From: a candidate division TA06 bacterium
Lineage (GTDB): Bacteria > Hydrothermota > DG-26 > E44-bin18 > JADFOU01
Assembly (NCBI GenBank): GCA_022562655.1
Contig: JADFOU010000060.1
Coordinates: forward strand, 1 to 9,719
Direction of reading: 5' to 3'
Length of the DNA stretch: 9,719 bases
Both the position numbers and the translations under genes were made by a program. The notes below the pieces were generated by a model. That model did no database searches. It saw nothing but the letters and a program-made list of their open reading frames with translations, and was not told where the DNA came from. This document shows, one piece after another, positions 6,014-9,719 of the stretch (its first letter is position 1; each line of letters begins with the position of its first letter).

Positions 6014-7338
6014 CCGTCTATAAAACCTGTATGGATCTCCCCTCGACGAAAACTCTCATCCTGGAGAAGACGCTTAAAAAAGGGAATTGTCGTCTTTACC
6101 CCTTCACAGATAAATTCCTCCACGGCACGTTCCAATCGGTTGAGGGTCTCCATCCTGTCCTTTCCATGGGCAATGACTTTCGCAATCAAAGAGTCATAGA
6201 ATGGAGGGATGATGTAACCGGTATAGAGATGAGTGTCCACACGGAGCCCTAGGCCTCCCGGAATGTGGAGGCTTGTCACTTTTCCGGGGCTCGGAGTAAA
6301 GTCTCGGTGAGGGTCTTCCGCATTAATACGAAACTCCATCGCATGCCCCTTAAGATCCAATTGATTCTGCTTGAAGGGAAGTTTCTCTCCGGAAGCGATC
6401 ATGATCTGAGCCTTGATGAGATCCACGCCAGTGACCCACTCTGTCACCGGATGTTCTACTTGAATCCGGGCATTCATCTCCATAAAATAGAACTTTCTCT
6501 CTGAATCGAGAAGAAATTCTATCGTCCCTGCACCTACATAACCAGCCTCTTTGGCTCCCCGCACAGCCATCTCCCCCATCTCCTCCCGAAGATCTGGAGA
6601 GAGGACGCACGAGGGAGACTCCTCCACCAGTTTCTGATGTCTCCTCTGGATAGAGCACTCCCGCTCAAAAAGATGGAGAACATTTCCATTTGAATCGGCT
6701 AAAATTTGAAATTCGATATGGCGAGGGTTTTCGATATATTTTTCCACATAGAGACGACCATCCCCAAAAGCGGCTTGGGCCTCTGCTTGTGCCAATCGAT
6801 ATCCTATCTCAAACTCTTTCAAATTCCTTGCAATCCGCATCCCCTTCCCTCCTCCTCCAGCTGCCGCCTTCAGCATAACTGGATAACCGATCTCTTCACA
6901 GATCTCTCTTCCCGATTCTAAATCCTCGAGGGCTCCCTCACTTCCCTCAAGAACAGGGATCCCCACCCTTTTCATCAACTCTCTTGCATACACTTTGTCC
7001 CCCATTTTCCGAATTACTTTCGCTGGAGGTCCTATGAAGAAAAATCCAGAACTCTCACAGATCTCGGCAAATTGGGCGTTCTCTGCAAGGAAACCATAAC
7101 CTGGATGGATCCCATCCGCATTGGTCACCTCAGCAACGGCAATGATTCGAGGGATGTTGAGATAACTCTCGCGGCTTTCCGGAGGACCGATGCAGACCGC
7201 CTCATCTGCGAAGCGAACATGAAGGGAATCCCGATCCGCTTCTGAAAAGACAGCCACTGTGCTGATTCCCAACTCCTTACAGGCTCGGTTAATACGAAGA
7301 GCGATCTCCCCCCGATTGGCGATGAGAATTTTTTTCAC
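5998..7338 (-). CDS. accC: Biotin carboxylase subunit of acetyl-CoA carboxylase
   Basis: AccC carboxylates the biotin on AccB using ATP and bicarbonate, the first half-reaction making malonyl-CoA for fatty acid synthesis in the cytoplasm. At 446 residues it has the normal length. The N-terminal domain opens with KILIANRGEIALRI and has HPGYGFLAEN near 78. The ATP-grasp domain has MGDK (Lys115), Lys157, the glycine-rich loop AAAGGGGKGM (158-167), His207, HQK (234-236), Glu274, Glu287, Asn289, Arg291 and Glu295 in MEMNARIQVEHPVTE. Arg337 matches the E. coli biotin and bicarbonate site. The common MNTR is MNAR here, a mild change seen in related biotin enzymes. The C-terminal domain is complete, with PPFYDSLIAKVIAHG. 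The start codon is GTG, without a clear Shine-Dalgarno, which suggests coupling to the upstream reading. It is separated from accB by pilT. Confidence 0.96.
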   Translation of the reverse strand: MKKILIANRGEIALRINRACKELGISTVAVFSEADRDSLHVRFADEAVCIGPPESRESYLNIPRIIAVAEVTNADGIHPGYGFLAENAQFAEICESSGFFFIGPPAKVIRKMGDKVYARELMKRVGIPVLEGSEGALEDLESGREICEEIGYPVMLKAAAGGGGKGMRIARNLKEFEIGYRLAQAEAQAAFGDGRLYVEKYIENPRHIEFQILADSNGNVLHLFERECSIQRRHQKLVEESPSCVLSPDLREEMGEMAVRGAKEAGYVGAGTIEFLLDSERKFYFMEMNARIQVEHPVTEWVTGVDLIKAQIMIASGEKLPFKQNQLDLKGHAMEFRINAEDPHRDFTPSPGKVTSLHIPGGLGLRVDTHLYTGYIIPPFYDSLIAKVIAHGKDRMETLNRLERAVEEFICEGVKTTIPFFKRLLQDESFRRGEIHTGFIDGWKGE

Positions 7339-7472
7339 CTAAGAGTAGAAGGGAGCAAGGGCTTTCTTCTCCTTTTCATATTCCTTGAGAAAACGATCGA
7401 GATATTTTGGATTAAGGACTTTGAAGCAGGCTGGGGTTTTTTTGAAGGGACGTCACTCTCCACCCAATACAT
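7339..7472 (-). CDS. Possible small protein between pilT and accC, needing a -1 shift (uncertain)
   Basis: An ATG at 7472 lies two bases after the pilT stop. Read straight, the frame gives 45 residues ending in an Arg-rich, unprotein-like tail, with a TGA (7335-7337) overlapping the accC GTG. Codons 10-12 are TCA-AAA-AAA, inside a run of seven A (7437-7443). A -1 slip there, or one extra A, gives 44 residues: MYWVESDVPSKK, then TPACFKVLNP, KYLDRFLKEYEKEKK and ALAPFYS. This ends at a TAG directly before the accC start. The shifted tail looks far more like a real helical protein. I do not recognise a family. The options are programmed frameshifting, a one-base deletion making a pseudogene, a homopolymer sequencing error, or non-coding spacer. 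Confidence 0.4.
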
Positions 7473-7474
7473 CC

Positions 7475-8593
7475 TTATCCACTGCCGGCAACCTCTCGAC
7501 TCCCCATCCACCCTCGATCGCTCGTCGCCTGGATTCCCCGGAGACGGAGTTTGAACTCATCTGGATTGGAAACGCTCGTCAGAGCATCCTCCAGGCGGAT
7601 GATCCCTTCCGTATAGAGTTTCATAATGGATTGGTCGAAGGTCTGCATCTGATATTGGGTAACCCCTTCTTCAATCGCGGTTTGAATCAGGAGTGTCTTC
7701 ACGGGATCCAGGAGATACTCTTTGATGGTAGGGGTGGAGATGAGGACTTCTGCAGCCGGCACCCTCCCCTTCCCATCTTCCTGAGGAAGAAGGCGGAGAC
7801 AGATGACTCCAGCAAGAGTAGCGGCAAGAAGGACACGGATATGCTGCTGCTGATGGGCGGGATAGAAGGAGATGATCCGATTGATCGTCTCGGTAGCATT
7901 CATCGTATGGAGGGTAGATAAGACCAGATGACCCGTATCTGCCGCTTTCAGGGCAACATCCATTGTCTCCTGGTCCCGGATCTCCCCGATGAGGATCACA
8001 TCCGGATCCTGACGAAGGACATAACGTAAGGCGGTCGCAAAGGATTCAGTATCCGTGCCCAGTTCTCTCTGACTGATGATAGATTTTCGATCTCGGAAGG
8101 TGAACTCAATGGGATCCTCGATGGTGATAATGTGGCTCTTCAGGTTTTCATTGATATGCTCCACCATCGCCGCAAGTGTTGTGGACTTCCCACTCCCTGT
8201 TGTCCCGGTGCAAAGGAAAAGTCCCCGGGGTTTCAGGGCCAACTCTTTCAGAACCGATGGGAGTTGTAACTCTTCAATACTTTTCACAGAGGATGGAATA
8301 GACCGCATGGAGACGGCTACCGATCCTCTCTGCATATAGAGATTGACACGGAAGCGGGAGAGACCCGGGATACCGATGGAGAAGTCCAGTTCCTTCTTGC
8401 GGGAGAAAATTTCCTGTTGCTGCTTGGTCATCAATTGGAGGGCGATCTGCTTCAGATCTTCGGGACTCAATGAGGGACCCTCCAATGTTTCGAGACGTCC
8501 ATGAATTCGGCAGACCGGAGGAATTCCTGCTTTAAGGTGAAGGTCTGAAGAATCCTCCTTCACCATCTTCTCTAAGAGATCACGGAGTTCCAT
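7475..8593 (-). CDS. pilT: PilT-like type IV pilus retraction ATPase
   Basis: A 372-residue member of the GspE/PilT secretion ATPase superfamily, of PilT length and lacking PilB's extra N-terminal domain. The PAS-like N-domain (1-100) begins LLEKMVKEDSSDLHLKAGIPP, typical of PilT. The ATPase domain has Walker A GTTGSGKST (130-138), Asp box IITIEDPIEF (155-164, Glu159), Walker B DPDVILIGEIRD (196-207, Glu204) and His box STLHTMNATETINRI (His229). It would form a hexamer at the inner membrane that removes pilin subunits to retract the pilus. The AIRNLIRE motif that PilT needs for retraction is hard to find: the matching place reads LLIQTAIEEGVTQYQMQTFD near 301-320. It may be a PilT paralogue or a divergent PilT. 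It lies between accB and accC, 79 bp after accB. No Shine-Dalgarno is visible before the ATG. Confidence 0.9.
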   Translation of the reverse strand: MELRDLLEKMVKEDSSDLHLKAGIPPVCRIHGRLETLEGPSLSPEDLKQIALQLMTKQQQEIFSRKKELDFSIGIPGLSRFRVNLYMQRGSVAVSMRSIPSSVKSIEELQLPSVLKELALKPRGLFLCTGTTGSGKSTTLAAMVEHINENLKSHIITIEDPIEFTFRDRKSIISQRELGTDTESFATALRYVLRQDPDVILIGEIRDQETMDVALKAADTGHLVLSTLHTMNATETINRIISFYPAHQQQHIRVLLAATLAGVICLRLLPQEDGKGRVPAAEVLISTPTIKEYLLDPVKTLLIQTAIEEGVTQYQMQTFDQSIMKLYTEGIIRLEDALTSVSNPDEFKLRLRGIQATSDRGWMGSREVAGSG

Positions 8594-8672
8594 AGGTTCG
8601 GTAATGGGTTAACTGGTGATTGGTACAATTCTGCTCAGGCTGTCCATTTAGCTATTTAACCAATCACCTGTT
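8594..8672. repeat. AT-rich palindromic spacer between accB and pilT (copy B)
   Basis: Contains a perfect 10 bp inverted repeat, GGTGATTGGT at 8615-8624 and ACCAATCACC at 8659-8668, with a 34-base loop. Words such as GGTTAACTGGTGATTGG and ATTTAACCAATCACC are the same family as in copy A. The element runs up to the pilT ATG and leaves no ribosome binding site. No T-run suggests a terminator. Confidence 0.55.
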
Positions 8673-9119
8673 TTAAATTGGTTCAAGATGAAAGAGAACC
8701 TCCCCATATTCGACTGGGGTCTTATTCTTTACCAGAATCTCTACCACCCTTCCCGAGACTTCTGATTCGATCTCATTCATCAACTTCATCGCTTCAACGA
8801 TGCAGACAATCTGCCCTTGTTTTACGATGTCGTTTATCTCTACATAGGGAGGAGCATCGGGAGCGGCAGCCCGATAAAATGTGCCCACCATAGGGGATTT
8901 AATGGGGACATGATTTGCGTTGCGTGTTGGAACCTCTTTCTCTTTATCGATCTTGGGTTCTAATGATGCCAAGGGAGGAGCGTCGGCTTTTCCACCGGCG
9001 TTGGATTGATCCACCACTTTTCGGATACGGACGCGGGTACCAAACCGAGAGACCTCTAACTCAGCAATCTCACTCTCCTCCACCAATTTGATGAGATTCT
9101 TGATTCCACTAATTCTCAT
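8673..9119 (-). CDS. accB: Biotin carboxyl carrier protein of acetyl-CoA carboxylase
   Basis: A 148-residue BCCP. The N-terminal part (1-35, IKNLIKLVEESEIAELEVSR) is the helix and strand found in AccB proteins that contact biotin carboxylase. A flexible linker follows (about 36-70, rich in Ala, Pro, Lys and Glu). The biotinyl domain (71-148) has SPMVGTFYRAAAPDAPPYVE, including the protruding thumb loop of true BCCPs, and the biotin attachment motif EAMKLMN with target Lys112. Biotin ligase would attach biotin to this lysine, AccC then carboxylates it, and the carboxyltransferase (not in this window) transfers CO2 to acetyl-CoA. It lies 66 bp downstream of efp. No Shine-Dalgarno is visible; the spacer repeat reaches the start codon. 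Confidence 0.95.
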   Translation of the reverse strand: MRISGIKNLIKLVEESEIAELEVSRFGTRVRIRKVVDQSNAGGKADAPPLASLEPKIDKEKEVPTRNANHVPIKSPMVGTFYRAAAPDAPPYVEINDIVKQGQIVCIVEAMKLMNEIESEVSGRVVEILVKNKTPVEYGEVLFHLEPI

Positions 9120-9185
9120 CTGAAAAATCGGTTAGATCGTAAAAGTTGATTCATTAAATTTAACCTTATAATCATTTAATCAATA
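9120..9185. repeat. AT-rich spacer between efp and accB (copy C)
   Basis: Its minus strand ends TAACCGATTTTTCAG before the accB ATG, almost the same as TAACCGATTTTCCA before the regulator ATG in copy A. Both also share GGTTAA, AATCAA and TTTTAC blocks in the same order. Its inverted repeat is only 6 bp (TTGATT 9146-9151, AATCAA 9178-9183), weaker than in copies A and B. Confidence 0.45.
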
Positions 9186-9719
9186 TTAGACTCTCCCGAT
9201 ATATTCCCCTGTCCGCGTATCAATCTTCACAGTGTCTCCTTCTTGAATAAAGAGGGGAACAGTGATTACAGCACCCGTCTCCACTTTGGCAGGCTTAGTC
9301 CCTCCAGAAGCAGTATTTCCCTTCACCCCAGGGTCTGTCTCTACCACCTTTAACTCAGCAAAGGTCGTAAATTCAACACCCACAGCCTCCACTTCAGCGA
9401 AGAGGATTTCTACATTCATCGCCTCTTTCAAAAATCGTAATCCATCTCCCATGAACTTTTCGGATAGCGAGATCTGCTCATAACTACTTTGATCCATAAA
9501 GATGTACTGATCCCCCTCTCGATAAAGATATTGCATTGGACGACGTTCCAACCGAATCTTATCAACCTTCATGCCTGCTCGGAATGTCTTCTCCACTACC
9601 GCTCCATTTCGTATGTTCTTCAATTTCGTCCGAACGAAGGCTCCCCCTTTACCGGGTTTTACATGTAAGAATTCAAGGATGGAAAAAATCTCATCATCCA
9701 AGCGGATATGGAGTCCATT
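9186..9719 (-). CDS. efp: Translation elongation factor P (partial, N-terminus missing)
   Basis: EF-P binds ribosomes stalled on consecutive prolines and promotes peptide bond formation. 177 residues are visible, beginning NGLHIRLDDEIFSILEFLHV at the window edge. By comparison with the usual family start, about 8-9 residues are missing upstream. A TTG at 9701 is not the real start, because coding sequence clearly continues through it. The tip loop HVKPGKGGAFVRTKL has Lys as the residue normally modified (E. coli Lys34), so a lysine-type modification is expected rather than arginine rhamnosylation. The central OB domain is intact, and the C-terminal OB domain has ETDPGVKGNTASGGTKPA and the ending GDTVKIDTRTGEYIGRV, both classic EF-P signatures. 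It is followed 66 bp later by accB, a neighbourhood seen in many bacteria. Confidence 0.95.
   Translation of the reverse strand, partial: NGLHIRLDDEIFSILEFLHVKPGKGGAFVRTKLKNIRNGAVVEKTFRAGMKVDKIRLERRPMQYLYREGDQYIFMDQSSYEQISLSEKFMGDGLRFLKEAMNVEILFAEVEAVGVEFTTFAELKVVETDPGVKGNTASGGTKPAKVETGAVITVPLFIQEGDTVKIDTRTGEYIGRV

Noticed and set aside
7385..7921. 178-residue plus-strand ORF
   Set aside because: It lies opposite pilT, whose motifs are unmistakable on the other strand. Its translation is low-complexity and has no family features, and no promoter or Shine-Dalgarno supports it.
9699..9701. TTG as the start of EF-P
   Set aside because: The upstream codons to the window edge read NGLHIRL, which matches the conserved EF-P N-terminus, so the true start lies outside the window.

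Overview
This window is a piece of a bacterial chromosome in which every gene I can support is read on the minus strand, so the gene order is right to left. The organism has elongation factor P, a two-subunit acetyl-CoA carboxylase (separate AccB and AccC), type IV pilus-like prepilins with a PilT retraction ATPase, and a sigma54-type enhancer-binding regulator. Together these suggest a diderm bacterium of moderate GC. I cannot name the phylum. The large, Asp-rich, B-domain-bearing surface-type protein at the left edge and the odd gene order would fit an uncultured candidate phylum, but that is a guess.

Right part (9719 to about 5998): efp (5' end cut by the window edge), accB, pilT and accC. 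AccB carries biotin and AccC charges it with CO2, the first step of fatty acid synthesis. A pilus retraction ATPase, pilT, sits between the two acc genes. A possible 44-45 codon gene fills the 136 bp between pilT and accC, and its best reading requires a -1 shift in a run of seven A.

Middle part (6013 to 2668): a membrane histidine kinase with a PAS domain, overlapping accC by 16 bp, followed by an NtrC-class response regulator with the sigma54-contacting GAFTGA loop. They form a two-component pair.

Left part (2667 to 1): a 142 bp regulatory gap holds a sigma54-like -24/-12 element, an 11 bp inverted repeat and a small dyad. It is followed by a strong Shine-Dalgarno and three tightly packed prepilin genes: FimT/GspH-like, PilV/GspI-like and a very large PilW/GspJ-like protein still open at the window edge. 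The likely logic is that the kinase and regulator switch on the pilin operon from the sigma54-like promoter, and PilT supplies retraction. The large third pilin carries calcium-loop motifs and two B-type beta-domains and may be a surface or tip adhesin.

Three short spacers (4036-4108, 8594-8672, 9120-9185) resemble each other and are built from variants of TTAACCA/ACCAATTACC. Two of them contain perfect 10-11 bp inverted repeats. No gap exceeds 300 bp, and I saw no tRNA, rRNA, insertion sequence or CRISPR array.
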